Assembly (NCBI RefSeq): GCF_030546745.1
Contig: NZ_JAUOPD010000004.1
Location: 186,001 to 250,000 of the forward strand
Direction of reading: 5' to 3'
From: Thalassotalea sp. 1_MG-2023
Lineage (GTDB): Bacteria > Pseudomonadota > Gammaproteobacteria > Enterobacterales > Alteromonadaceae
Length of the DNA stretch: 64,000 nucleotides
Every line of letters begins with the position of its first letter. Positions within the stretch are counted from its first letter, which is position 1. Shown piece by piece: positions 45,091-54,001 of this stretch. Under the pieces are notes generated by a model. It made no database searches. It was given only the letters and a program-made list of their open reading frames with translations, and was not told the DNA's origin. The translations under genes and the position numbers were made by a program.

Positions 45091-45822
45091 TTAATTAAAT
45101 AACTCTGATAACTTCTCTTTGGCTTTTTCTTTAATTTTTTCTTTTGCTTTGTCTTTAAGCTTATCTTTTTGAACTTCTTTCGTATGACGCCAAATTTCAG
45201 ACAATGCTTCTTTAATGATAACACTACCTAATTGACTCGCAGGTAAGCCTTGTTCGCCACCAATATTGGTCAAGGTAATATCTGGTAATGTTGCTTGATG
45301 TTCTTTATTACCTAATGCTGATAAGTCCATTGATAACGCAGTGCCGGCTAAAATAACCTTTTTAATCGCTATTTTGGGTTCAGCTTTAGTGCTTGGTGTT
45401 TCCTCTGCTTGTGATTTAGGTAAGTTTTTTCCGATGGTATCGATTAACTCTTTAATATTAGCATTTCCTGCCTTGGTGAACTCTACAAATGCCTCAGGCT
45501 TCTGAATAACAATAGCATCTAGTACGATAGGTTCTTCAATAAGGCTTTCAATATTAATATCAAGAGTAATTTCACCTAAAGTAAAAGCATTTGGATAGTT
45601 GTATTGGCTGGGATTAGGCAAATTTAACCCATAGATGCTGCCTGCACCTTTGGCTAATTGAATGTCGACTTGACTAACGGTCACATTTTGTTCAGTGACC
45701 TGATGCCCAACAGATTCAATTTGTGTTTTGACATATTCATTTAGTGAGCCTCCAGCAATAAACCATAATGCTCCGCCGCAAAGAAGTAGAATTACTACAA
45801 TAATTGAAGAAATAACTTTCAC
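45091..45822 (-). CDS. Membrane-anchored AsmA-like protein with Lys-rich C-terminal helix
   Basis: 243 residues. One N-terminal membrane segment (residues 4-24) is followed by AsmA/DUF748-like beta strands (GSIYGLNLPNPSQYNYPNAF, then LGEITLDINIESL). The C-terminal 40 residues are a highly charged helix made of KDKAKEKIKEKAKEKL-type repeats. AsmA-like proteins are linked to phospholipid and outer-membrane transport. The similarity is from pattern only. It is 24 bases upstream of the barrel gene on the same strand. Confidence 0.55.
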   Translation of the reverse strand: MKVISSIIVVILLLCGGALWFIAGGSLNEYVKTQIESVGHQVTEQNVTVSQVDIQLAKGAGSIYGLNLPNPSQYNYPNAFTLGEITLDINIESLIEEPIVLDAIVIQKPEAFVEFTKAGNANIKELIDTIGKNLPKSQAEETPSTKAEPKIAIKKVILAGTALSMDLSALGNKEHQATLPDITLTNIGGEQGLPASQLGSVIIKEALSEIWRHTKEVQKDKLKDKAKEKIKEKAKEKLSELFN

Positions 45823-45976
45823 TTAATCCATCCTGTTAGTTTCGTGATATGGTTTATCTTAGTATATCGGGAATTTTACTAAATGTTTGCACTTCTCTGA
45901 AATTTCTTCATAAATTTTTATGTATGAAGACTATGGAGTATTTATTGCGATATTTGTAGCAGGTTGAATAGTTGTT

Positions 45977-46025
45977 TTTATGTGACATGTTAACGTGAAA
46001 TTTACACGCTAACATGTCACATAAA
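45977..46025. repeat. Long near-perfect hairpin downstream of pheA
   Basis: A 21-base arm TTTATGTGACATGTTAACGTG pairs, with one mismatch, to CACGCTAACATGTCACATAAA across a 7-base loop. It begins 13 bases past the pheA stop codon. Neither strand has a T-run after it, so it is either a Rho-dependent 3' end or a repeat. Confidence 0.6.
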
Positions 46026-46037
46026 CTACAAGAATAC

Positions 46038-47246
46038 CTATGAACTGGTGTCTAGTGCACTGCTAGGTACACTGGTTGGATTAATATGTTCAATAGGGTA
46101 ACAACCAAGTACTTTGATAAAGTTTGTAATTGAGGTTAACGATCTTATTGCCTCTTGCATGGTAATTTGCTTGAGGTTTGCTTCCACATCAATATAAAAC
46201 ATTTCTTCCCAAGGGCGACCTTGAATCGGCCTTGATTCTAGTTTACACATGTTGATGCCAGCATTTTTAAGGATCACTAAGCATTCTACTAGTGCGCCAG
46301 GTTTTTGTCCTGTGGCAAGAATAAAAGTGGTTTTTGCAGGAATTTGCTCGGCAACTTCTATTGGCTTTCTTGCTACTAAAATGAAACGACTATGGTTTTC
46401 TGATTGATTAGCGATTGCTTTTTCTAGTGCATGTAAATGGTACAGCTTTCCACCTTCTTCACTGCCTATAACGGCAACGGTTGGATCTTGTAATTCATCT
46501 GCTTTTGCCATTGCTTCTGCCGTACTTTCGCAATACTCAATGCGCATACCACTTTGCTTATCAAGAAAGTTACTACATTGTGCGAAAGGTTGGCCGTGAG
46601 CGTAAATTGTTTTGATATTGCTAAGGCTGGTATTTACGGCGGTAAGTAAACAATGTTCAATGGGCTGGGTAATTTCACCCACAATCGAAAGATTAGTATG
46701 TTGCAATAAGTCGTAAACTTGATTGATACCACCTGAACTTGTATTTTCTATTGGTAGCATGCCGTAATCTGCGTGACCTGATTCAACCTGTTGTAAAATT
46801 TCGTTAAAGCTTTGGCAGCCATGTTCGATAATTTTTTCTGCTCTTCTTGAAAAGTAACGGTGACTGGCTAAATAGCTATACGACCCTTTGTTACCTAAAA
46901 AGGCGACACTTACTGCGGGCATTTCAATGTTAGGGTTAGCGAGTGTTTGTAAATACGCTTGTTGATTCAATACTGAGTCTTCAATGATCGTTTGAAAAAC
47001 GCTAGTCACATAATGAGCATCAAGACCATATTCACGACCTTGTTTAATTAGACGAACAAGTAAATCTTGCTCGCGTTGTTGATCGCGAACAGGTCTAATT
47101 TGATGTGCTTTGCTTTTAGCAACGTTTAACGTCAGTGAACGGCGCTTGGCAAATAACGCAAGTAGTTCTTGATCAAGTTGCGTTATTTGTTCTCTGATTT
47201 TATTAAGATCTAATTCTTCGCTTACGGACATAAGGGGTGTTTCCAA
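46038..47246 (-). CDS. pheA: Chorismate mutase / prephenate dehydratase (P-protein)
   Basis: 402 residues. Chorismate mutase occupies about 12-95 (LNKIREQITQLDQELLALFA). The dehydratase domain (105-285) has AFLGNKGSYSYLA and LPIENTSSGGIN, with the catalytic Thr. The ACT domain (about 295-385) has the regulatory GALVECL and ESRPIQGRPWEEMFY motifs for Phe feedback inhibition. It makes phenylpyruvate. The ATG at 47231 (fifth residue on, MSVSEELDLN) is an alternative start. It is preceded by a leader peptide and an attenuator. Confidence 0.95.
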   Translation of the reverse strand: METPLMSVSEELDLNKIREQITQLDQELLALFAKRRSLTLNVAKSKAHQIRPVRDQQREQDLLVRLIKQGREYGLDAHYVTSVFQTIIEDSVLNQQAYLQTLANPNIEMPAVSVAFLGNKGSYSYLASHRYFSRRAEKIIEHGCQSFNEILQQVESGHADYGMLPIENTSSGGINQVYDLLQHTNLSIVGEITQPIEHCLLTAVNTSLSNIKTIYAHGQPFAQCSNFLDKQSGMRIEYCESTAEAMAKADELQDPTVAVIGSEEGGKLYHLHALEKAIANQSENHSRFILVARKPIEVAEQIPAKTTFILATGQKPGALVECLVILKNAGINMCKLESRPIQGRPWEEMFYIDVEANLKQITMQEAIRSLTSITNFIKVLGCYPIEHINPTSVPSSALDTSS

Positions 47247-47277
47247 CGTTACTGATATTAAAGATTCTTCTTGGCAT

Positions 47278-47302
47278 AAAAAAACCTCCGCTTGGGAGGT
47301 TT
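47278..47302 (-). terminator. Attenuator of pheA
   Basis: On the minus strand an 8-bp stem AAACCTCC / GGAGGTTT with loop CAAGC is followed by seven T. It lies between the leader peptide (stop at 47333) and pheA. GGGAGAGTT at 47335-47320 region can pair with the CCTCCC arm as antiterminator, and AACTCTC inside the leader peptide can pair with GAGAGTT, giving the usual 1:2, 2:3, 3:4 layout. Confidence 0.85.
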
Positions 47303-47332
47303 ATCGCTAATTCGGTACGACAACAACTCTCC

Positions 47333-47386
47333 CTAAAGCTGGGATCTAAAAAAGATAAAGATAAAAGAGAGAGTTATACCGTTCAT
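47333..47386 (-). CDS. pheL: Phe leader peptide
   Basis: 17 residues, MNGITLSFIFIFFRSQL. Four Phe codons occur in the last half (TTT ATC TTT ATC TTT TTT). It ends 31 bases before the attenuator stem. Stalling of the ribosome at these codons when Phe-tRNA is low would free region 2 to pair with region 3 and prevent termination. No strong Shine-Dalgarno is visible before the ATG. Confidence 0.82.
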   Translation of the reverse strand: MNGITLSFIFIFFRSQL

Positions 47387-47489
47387 CAGTTTACTTTAGC
47401 TAGCACGCCGATGTTTTTCAACAATTTATTTATACCTATTTGACATCAACCGTTTGCACTTTGCTATATGAGCTAGCTTTTGACGTGTA

Positions 47490-47876
47490 TTACGGTAAAC
47501 ATTGCCAAACAATGCTTAACGCGCAAAGTAAACCAATTCCCCAAATAATACTACGCAACGTACTGATATTAGCCAAATAGAGTATATGATAAAACATGCG
47601 CGCAACAATATGTGCCACTGCAAGTTGTTGAATAAGCTCGCCAGTATGATTAGTCGCTATTGCTAAAATAACCGCAGGTGCAAAAATAATGACAGATTCA
47701 AAAGCATTTTGGTGAGCCGCTAATGCGCGAGCACCAAAGCCAGTTAATTTCGCTTGTTGGCTTCTAGGCGCTTTGTTGTTGTAACCTCCGAGTTTATGCA
47801 TCGCAATTGCCACAGGTAATTTCGCAATAAACGGCAACAATAGGGCAATGAGTAAACAGCTGATGAGAATAGTCAT
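47490..47876 (-). CDS. MAPEG-family membrane protein
   Basis: 128 residues with four hydrophobic segments. The MAPEG pattern is visible: ARALAAHQNAFESVIIFAPAV, then VAHIVARMFYHILYLANISTLRS. The family includes glutathione transferases and peroxidases; bacterial members are mostly unassigned. It is 8 bases downstream of the acylase gene on the same strand. Confidence 0.82.
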   Translation of the reverse strand: MTILISCLLIALLLPFIAKLPVAIAMHKLGGYNNKAPRSQQAKLTGFGARALAAHQNAFESVIIFAPAVILAIATNHTGELIQQLAVAHIVARMFYHILYLANISTLRSIIWGIGLLCALSIVWQCLP

Positions 47877-47884
47877 TCTCGCTC

Positions 47885-50299
47885 CTAATAACTTAACAAG
47901 GTTAATGTGTATTTAGTTTTCCCCGGTAAAAATGGGGATGTCTTTCCGTCTAGCCAGTCTTGATGCCCTACTGAAAAATAAGGGCTCCAAGGGTGACTAG
48001 CTTGACTCGTGGGCATATGAAAAATGCCATGCTCTTCATAACCTGGTGATACCACCATACGTTGCGAAGCGCCAAAATTAGCACTTTGTACTCTTGGCAT
48101 ATAACTATCACCCGGCATAGGCGTTGCTGGCATTGATAGCCAATTCGATAGCAGTGGTAAGCCTTTCACTAACGGGTGCTGTATTGCGGTTGTATTTTGT
48201 TGTCCCCATGTTGCGTTAGTAAGGTCTTGATCTTTTGTTAATGTTTGAAAGGTTTGATCAAATGCCATGATAAATGTTTGTTGCCACTCTTCGTCTGGCA
48301 ACCATAAGAAATTATTCGGCTGTTGGGTTACTAATTGCCATAGCGGTATTTCTAATTGATGTCGTATGGAGCGAATATGAAAAGCCTTATCAATGGTTTC
48401 CATGTTAGCTGCTAATTGGCTAAATACGCGATCACGTAGGGCTAAACGAAAATTTCTAACCAAACGATAGCTTACTGAGTCGACGCTTGCCGATAGGTCG
48501 GTTTCTGCGAGTAATAAGGTTTTTGCTTCTTGCCAATCAGGGTATTGCTCAATGATTTCGCTCGTTAATACTTGATCGATAATAAACTCATGCCAGCGAT
48601 CTAAAAATAATGCTTTGTCATCAAGTGCAATATCAAGCAATGTTGTTTCATCGAAAGAGTTTTCTGCAAATAAGCGTTGTGAAATTTGTTTCGCACGTGC
48701 ACCTAATGCATAACCACCGTTACCAAGTTTTTTTAACATCTCTGCGCCAACAACTCGGGCATTTGCAGTCCATAACCGTTGTGATTGAGGGTTATACATG
48801 CTTGGGTAATCTTCGGCTGGCAAATACCCACTCCAATGATACTCACCATTCGCCCAAGAGACAGGTGTTTCCCCGAAGGGCTTATTTCGTTTAGGGATCT
48901 TTCCTATTATTGTCCAACCAATGTTACCGCTTTTATCACCAACTACCATATTTTGTGCTGGAATGCCGGTACCTGCTGCAACGGCAAACGCTTGTTTCAC
49001 CGTTGTTGCCGATTCTAATTTCAATAAGCCTAAATTCACCGCTGTCGTGTCGTGTGCGGTCCAACGATAAGCAAGTAATTGGCCTAAATGGTTTTTACCG
49101 ATCACAGGCCCCCAAATTGTATCTTTAAGTTGTACTTCTTCTGAAGGTTGTTGCTTAATTGCAACCATTTGAGTGCTATTGGTAAAAGGTTTAAAGCCAT
49201 CTGGTGTAAGGTATTCAGTGTTTTGCTCGTTGGTTTCTAATACGATTACATCACTAAAGTCGCCATAACTATTCGTGAACCCCCATGAAATATGACCGTT
49301 ACTGCCTGAAACCATGGTGGGGGTACCAGGTAATGTAATGCCAGTTATATCGGTTGTAGCGTTATTGTTTTGATATACAAATCGGGCACGATACCAAGTA
49401 TTGGGAATGCGTAATGCTAAATGCATGTCGTTAGCGACAATAGCACTACCTGTTTGAGATAAAGCACCTGAAACTGCCCAGTTATTTGAACCTGGTAATG
49501 CTTCGGTGTGCTTATCATTATTAAAAACATCAACAAAGGTTAATATTGAAGAGTTGGTATTCTTTGGTTGAGTTAATGCAGATGTTGCACTAGGCCAAGG
49601 TGTGTCTGGTATTGGTGCTGGTTGATATGAAGTACCGTCTAATGCAGCATCCCAAACGCTGCCTTTGGGGTTTAAAAATTGATATACCTTGTCATTAAGT
49701 AACGTATGCATTAATCCTAGAGTTCTTTCTCGGTTACCATCTTGATGTTGCAAATCTAAATACATAGAAAAGACAGCTAAAATACTGTCTTCTGGGCGCC
49801 ATTCTACTGGTCGCTGTTGTAACAATAAATATTCAAAGGGGTAAGCTTTTAAACGTCGTAAGCCTTCATTTACACCGGTTGTGTAGGCATCAAGTATTAC
49901 TTTTTCGTTTGGTGAAAGCTGTTTTACAATATCTTCTGCACGTTGTCGAAATCGATGAATGCGAACCGACTTGTCATAGTTCAGCGCAGTAACACCAAAT
50001 AAACTAGATAACTCTCCAGCGGCGTTTCTTCGTAAAGTGTCCATTTGAAAGAAACGCTCTTGAGCGTGTAAAAAGCCAGTGGCAAGCGCTAAATCTTGCC
50101 TACTGTTTGCAGTAATGGTTGCAACACCGTTTTTGTCGCGATCTATGGTAACGCTATTCTCTAAGCCAAATAACGTTGTTTTCCCTTCAAGTTGCGGCAA
50201 TGAACCATCTATTTGACTGTATAGCCATGTTGCGGCCATCGATATGACTAATAACAGTAGAAGTAAGCCAGCAGTAAGAGATTTTTTAACGCGATTCAT
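47885..50299 (-). CDS. Penicillin-acylase-family (S45) Ntn hydrolase
   Basis: 804 residues. A hydrophobic N-terminus (residues 7-27) anchors or exports it. The precursor is expected to cut itself before Ser271 in the motif ALPGSNNWAVSG, where Ser271 becomes the N-terminal nucleophile. Conserved HGRA-like segment, IVANDMHLALRIPNTWY and NFWLPDEEW follow. Members hydrolyse acyl-homoserine lactones or penicillins; the natural substrate here is unknown. It is first of a two-gene unit with MAPEG. Confidence 0.87.
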   Translation of the reverse strand: MNRVKKSLTAGLLLLLLVISMAATWLYSQIDGSLPQLEGKTTLFGLENSVTIDRDKNGVATITANSRQDLALATGFLHAQERFFQMDTLRRNAAGELSSLFGVTALNYDKSVRIHRFRQRAEDIVKQLSPNEKVILDAYTTGVNEGLRRLKAYPFEYLLLQQRPVEWRPEDSILAVFSMYLDLQHQDGNRERTLGLMHTLLNDKVYQFLNPKGSVWDAALDGTSYQPAPIPDTPWPSATSALTQPKNTNSSILTFVDVFNNDKHTEALPGSNNWAVSGALSQTGSAIVANDMHLALRIPNTWYRARFVYQNNNATTDITGITLPGTPTMVSGSNGHISWGFTNSYGDFSDVIVLETNEQNTEYLTPDGFKPFTNSTQMVAIKQQPSEEVQLKDTIWGPVIGKNHLGQLLAYRWTAHDTTAVNLGLLKLESATTVKQAFAVAAGTGIPAQNMVVGDKSGNIGWTIIGKIPKRNKPFGETPVSWANGEYHWSGYLPAEDYPSMYNPQSQRLWTANARVVGAEMLKKLGNGGYALGARAKQISQRLFAENSFDETTLLDIALDDKALFLDRWHEFIIDQVLTSEIIEQYPDWQEAKTLLLAETDLSASVDSVSYRLVRNFRLALRDRVFSQLAANMETIDKAFHIRSIRHQLEIPLWQLVTQQPNNFLWLPDEEWQQTFIMAFDQTFQTLTKDQDLTNATWGQQNTTAIQHPLVKGLPLLSNWLSMPATPMPGDSYMPRVQSANFGASQRMVVSPGYEEHGIFHMPTSQASHPWSPYFSVGHQDWLDGKTSPFLPGKTKYTLTLLSY

Positions 50300-50712
50300 C
50301 AGTAGGAAAATAATGGTAAATGTCTTATAAATTTAGAGTACCTGAAATGTGAGAAAGGAACAATGTACGATACATACTTCGCCTTTAACTGAACTAAGTT
50401 ATTGGCGGCTAAGCGCAGAAATAAAACAGGTAAATGTAAACCAATAAATAACTAAACCTAGCGGTTAGATGATGTGGTTTTAGATTGTTGTAAAAACGAA
50501 CAACTGTATTTGTAAAAAAAGTGTTAGCCGAAAGCCAAAAACAATGCAATAATCATAGATAGTGCAAGGACATGGCTTTTCGCCAATCGCAATTCTTTTT
50601 ATCGGTCAGTTGTTCAATAGTTTATCAAACGAGATGTTTTTACTTGACCATGTTTGTTTATAGTGCAGCACACCTAGATTGGTGTGTGGGCGTATTTAAG
50701 TAGAGAATAATA
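50300..50712. other. 413-bp divergent spacer
   Basis: Only a small hairpin CACACC / GGTGTG (loop TAGATT) at about 50668-50685 was noticed. No gene or firm promoter was identified. Confidence 0.5.
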
Positions 50713-51096
50713 ATGTCACAAACACATTCACGTTATATCCAAGTTGGCGATTGGTATTTTGAAATCAAAGCCGTTCGTGCATTGAAAGTTGATGAGTATG
50801 GCGAACCATATCAAGCTATTGCAAATTGTAATATTAATGGCAATAAAATGTACATTGATGGTTTATTGAATAAAGATGATGATGAATTCTCAAAGCAAGA
50901 CTTCAAAAGCTTTTATCAATTTGCTCAAAAAATTGGCTTAGATGAAATCTCATATCACCGCTTCCAAAATGGCGAATCGGTTCATAAAGAAATTCTTGTT
51001 GCTCCTGAAAAACGAGTAACGGCTTCAAAAACTGTCAAGAAAAAACCTCAAGAAGAGGTCAAGCCTGATGTTGTACCTATGCGTTTGGTCAAGTAA
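50713..51096 (+). CDS. Conserved hypothetical protein
   Basis: 127 residues, not recognised by family. It is soluble, with no signal peptide, a compact first part (YIQVGDWYFEIKAVRALKVD) and a basic C-terminal tail (KRVTASKTVKKKP). The tail may bind nucleic acid. It precedes the cysteine desulfurase by 136 bases on the same strand. Confidence 0.6.
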   Translation: MSQTHSRYIQVGDWYFEIKAVRALKVDEYGEPYQAIANCNINGNKMYIDGLLNKDDDEFSKQDFKSFYQFAQKIGLDEISYHRFQNGESVHKEILVAPEKRVTASKTVKKKPQEEVKPDVVPMRLVK

Positions 51097-51232
51097 TACC
51101 TTAACCATTTTCGTATAGCGTGAAGGTTGTTTCACAACTGAAACGCATGTCATTAATACTTACAAATAGCGAATTGCTATCTAAGCTCAGCGTTGGTAAC
51201 GTTAAAATACGCTCATTAATGAATGAAAACTC

Positions 51233-52483
51233 ATGTCTATCGTCAGTCCATGGAAGCACGACTTTCCAGTTTATCTATCACACGCTCACCCTAATCTTTG
51301 TTATTTAGATTCTGCTGCGACATGTTTAACCCCAAAACATGTTGCTGATGCTGTTTTTCATTATCAATGTTATGCCCATGCAAATAGTCATAAAGGCTTA
51401 TACCAATTGAGTGCCAGTGTGACTGAAAGAGTTGAGCACGCTCGCGAGCAAGTGGCAAATTTTATTGGAGCACACAGTGGCGAGAACATCTCGTTTAATC
51501 ATGGTACCACTGATGCTATTAATTTGGTGGCATATAGTTTTGTTGAACCATTGCTTATCGAAAAACAAGAGGGTGACCAAGCGAATATAGTGATCAGCGC
51601 CGCTGAGCATCATGCAAACTTACTTCCGTGGCAACGTTTAGCTCAACAGTATAATGTTGAATTGCGGATAGCACCGTTAAATAAAGATGGCACAATCAAC
51701 CAAGCAAATTTATCAGCATTACTTGATAGCGACACAATATTTTTAGCGATTACACATTGTTCTAATGTACTTGGATTGATGAATCCAGTAGCTAATATAT
51801 GTCGAATTGCTCGTAACAAAGGTATACCAACGTTAATTGATGGCGCACAAGCCATTTGTAAAGGAGCAGTTGATGTCAGTGAAATTGATTGTGACTTTTA
51901 TGTATTCTCAGCCCATAAAATTTATGGCCCAACCGGTTGCGGCGTTTTGTACGCAAAAGGTAGCCTTTTTGATAGCATGCGCCCATATCAGCTGGGTGGA
52001 GGAGTAATTGAATCAGTAAATTATCAACAGAGTCGTTTTATTACTGGTCCGCTTAAATTTGAACCGGGCTCTCATAATGTTGCTGCAATTGTCGGCTTAA
52101 TAGAGGCGATTGATTACATGACGGATATATCATGGCATGATGTTAATCAGTACATTGATAATTTAGCAAACTATATGCACTCAGAGCTTGAAAACTTGCC
52201 CTTTTACCAACCGCTAATAAAGCGTGGCGACTCCAATGAAAAAGAGAAAATTTCAACCTTAGTAAGCTTTCAAGTAAAAAAAGTGCATTGCCATGATATT
52301 GCAAGTTTACTTGATAATGATGGCATTGCTATTCGAGCAGGTCATCATTGTGCGCAACCGTTACATCAAACATTAGGGGTTAATGCAAGTATACGCGCGT
52401 CACTGGGCTTGTATAATGATGTTTCAGATATTGATAAATTAGTTGCTAGTTTAACAACAGCACATAAAATGATGTCACTTTAA
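51233..52483 (+). CDS. sufS: Cysteine desulfurase, SufS type
   Basis: 416 residues. It is a class II cysteine desulfurase with PLP Lys229 (VFSAHKIYGPTGCGVLY) and the persulfide Cys373 in RAGHHCAQPLH. It moves sulfur from cysteine to an acceptor, here probably the IscU-like protein encoded next. The gene context (then XdhC and MocA) suggests that it also could supply sulfur for the molybdenum centre of a hydroxylase, rather than for Fe-S assembly in general. The start has no strong Shine-Dalgarno. Confidence 0.85.
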   Translation: MSIVSPWKHDFPVYLSHAHPNLCYLDSAATCLTPKHVADAVFHYQCYAHANSHKGLYQLSASVTERVEHAREQVANFIGAHSGENISFNHGTTDAINLVAYSFVEPLLIEKQEGDQANIVISAAEHHANLLPWQRLAQQYNVELRIAPLNKDGTINQANLSALLDSDTIFLAITHCSNVLGLMNPVANICRIARNKGIPTLIDGAQAICKGAVDVSEIDCDFYVFSAHKIYGPTGCGVLYAKGSLFDSMRPYQLGGGVIESVNYQQSRFITGPLKFEPGSHNVAAIVGLIEAIDYMTDISWHDVNQYIDNLANYMHSELENLPFYQPLIKRGDSNEKEKISTLVSFQVKKVHCHDIASLLDNDGIAIRAGHHCAQPLHQTLGVNASIRASLGLYNDVSDIDKLVASLTTAHKMMSL

Positions 52484-52499
52484 TGTTGGAGTTACGCAC

Positions 52500-52988
52500 T
52501 TGGCTTTAACCAAAAAACAACATGTTGATCAAAAAGAATCTCGTCAACAGCACCAGTTGTATCAAACAGCTTTACTTGCGCATCACAAGCAACCTATTGG
52601 CTTTGAAGTAGCGATTAATGCAGACGCCTCACATGAGGGTGTTAACCCAGCTTGTGGTGATGAAATTACGGTAAGTTGTGAAATCAAGCACCAACATGAA
52701 GCCTCTGTAATTACCGCCATTGCTTTTCATGGTGACAGTTGTGCAATTTGTCGAGCTTCTGCTTCTATAATGTGTCAAGAAGTACAGGGTAAAACTTTAG
52801 TTGAGACTCAGGTAATGTCTCGGCAATTAACAGGGGCGTTATCGACAAATATCTCGATGATAGGAGAACTTGCAGAACAATTTTCACCACTTTTGATGAT
52901 TCAACAATTTCCCGTTAGAAAACAATGTGCATTACTGCCTTGGAATACTTTAATGGAAACACTAAAATGTTTGCCAGACCAGCCTTAA
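52500..52988 (+). CDS. sufU: SufU-type IscU-like scaffold/sulfur acceptor
   Basis: 162 residues. The three cysteine positions of IscU/SufU proteins are visible: NPACGDEI, HGDSCAICRAS and RKQCALLPW. The extra insertion between first and second Cys and the ALLPW end are features of SufU, which is more typical of Gram-positive bacteria. It receives persulfide from SufS. The start is TTG at 52500 (TTGGAG 9 bases upstream). It is 16 bases after sufS. Confidence 0.85.
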   Translation: MALTKKQHVDQKESRQQHQLYQTALLAHHKQPIGFEVAINADASHEGVNPACGDEITVSCEIKHQHEASVITAIAFHGDSCAICRASASIMCQEVQGKTLVETQVMSRQLTGALSTNISMIGELAEQFSPLLMIQQFPVRKQCALLPWNTLMETLKCLPDQP

Positions 52989-52999
52989 AGGGTTAACAC

Positions 53000-54001
53000 A
53001 TGCAAGAAAACTGGCTACAAATTGCAGCCGACTTTTCATCTGAACAAAATTATGTACTGGCGACTATCGTAGCGACCAAGGGATCTACGTACCGGAAAAC
53101 AGGCACAATGATGCTTATTTCCGAACAAGGTCAGTGTACGGGTTTGTTAAGTGGCGGCTGTTTAGAGGCTGATATAACCTTACACGCTCAAGAAGTGTTA
53201 ACTAATGGTAAATCAAAACTACTCACTTATGATTTAAAAGCTGATGCCGACTTATTATGGGGTTTGGGTTTAGGGTGTGATGGCGCAATAGATATTTACC
53301 TTCAACCGTTAACCACATTGAATAGCCATCTTGAATTCGTACTGCTTCTTGATGCCGTACAGCAGGGAGAGTCAGGCTACTATTGCCAGCAAGTGACAGA
53401 AAACCTCGCTGGACAAGCTAAGTTTATTGTCGCGAACAGTGATATTGACAGAGAAAATTTTCAGCGCGAATTGCCGGAAGGTGATTGGTTGATCACTCCG
53501 GTTACACCCATTTTTTCGTTATTAATATGCGGCGCAGGTCCTGATGTAGTGCCGCTAGTAACTATGGTTGAACAATTGGGGTGGCGGGTAACTTTACAAG
53601 ATCATCGAAAAGCTTATTTGGAACAACCCGCATTTTCGCATTGTTTTGCAAAACGTAAATTGCGGGCTGAGCAGGCGAGTGTTATAGATTATCAAGGTTT
53701 TGATGCTATTGTTGTCATGACACATAATTTAAATAACGATGGCGAAATACTTAAACACGCCTTAGCCGCTAATATTGGCTATATTGGTTTATTGGGCCCC
53801 GCAGGTCGGCGAGATAAGTTACTTAATGCTTTGTCGTTAACAGCATCTGATGTGCAACAACAAGTATTTGGTCCAATAGGTTTAAATATTGGAGGCAGAA
53901 GTCCACAAGCAATAGCCTTATCAATTTGTGCTGAAATTCAGCAATTTATAAGTCATCAACAACAATCGAACAAACTTAAATCATGGCGTATCCAACAATA
54001 G
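53000..54001 (+). CDS. XdhC/CoxI-family molybdenum hydroxylase maturation protein
   Basis: 333 residues. The N-terminal XdhC domain has VLATIVATKGSTYRKTGTMM and GLLSGGCLEADI; the C-terminal Rossmann part has LLICGAGPDVVPLV and VVMTHNLNNDGEIL. XdhC binds molybdenum cofactor and passes the sulfurated form to xanthine-dehydrogenase-type enzymes. It overlaps the next gene by 19 bases and starts 11 bases after sufU, so the four genes are one unit. Confidence 0.87.
   Translation: MQENWLQIAADFSSEQNYVLATIVATKGSTYRKTGTMMLISEQGQCTGLLSGGCLEADITLHAQEVLTNGKSKLLTYDLKADADLLWGLGLGCDGAIDIYLQPLTTLNSHLEFVLLLDAVQQGESGYYCQQVTENLAGQAKFIVANSDIDRENFQRELPEGDWLITPVTPIFSLLICGAGPDVVPLVTMVEQLGWRVTLQDHRKAYLEQPAFSHCFAKRKLRAEQASVIDYQGFDAIVVMTHNLNNDGEILKHALAANIGYIGLLGPAGRRDKLLNALSLTASDVQQQVFGPIGLNIGGRSPQAIALSICAEIQQFISHQQQSNKLKSWRIQQ

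Noticed and set aside
51120-51308. Short open frame of 62 residues overlapping sufS
   Set aside because: It overlaps the start of sufS in another frame and has no conserved pattern.
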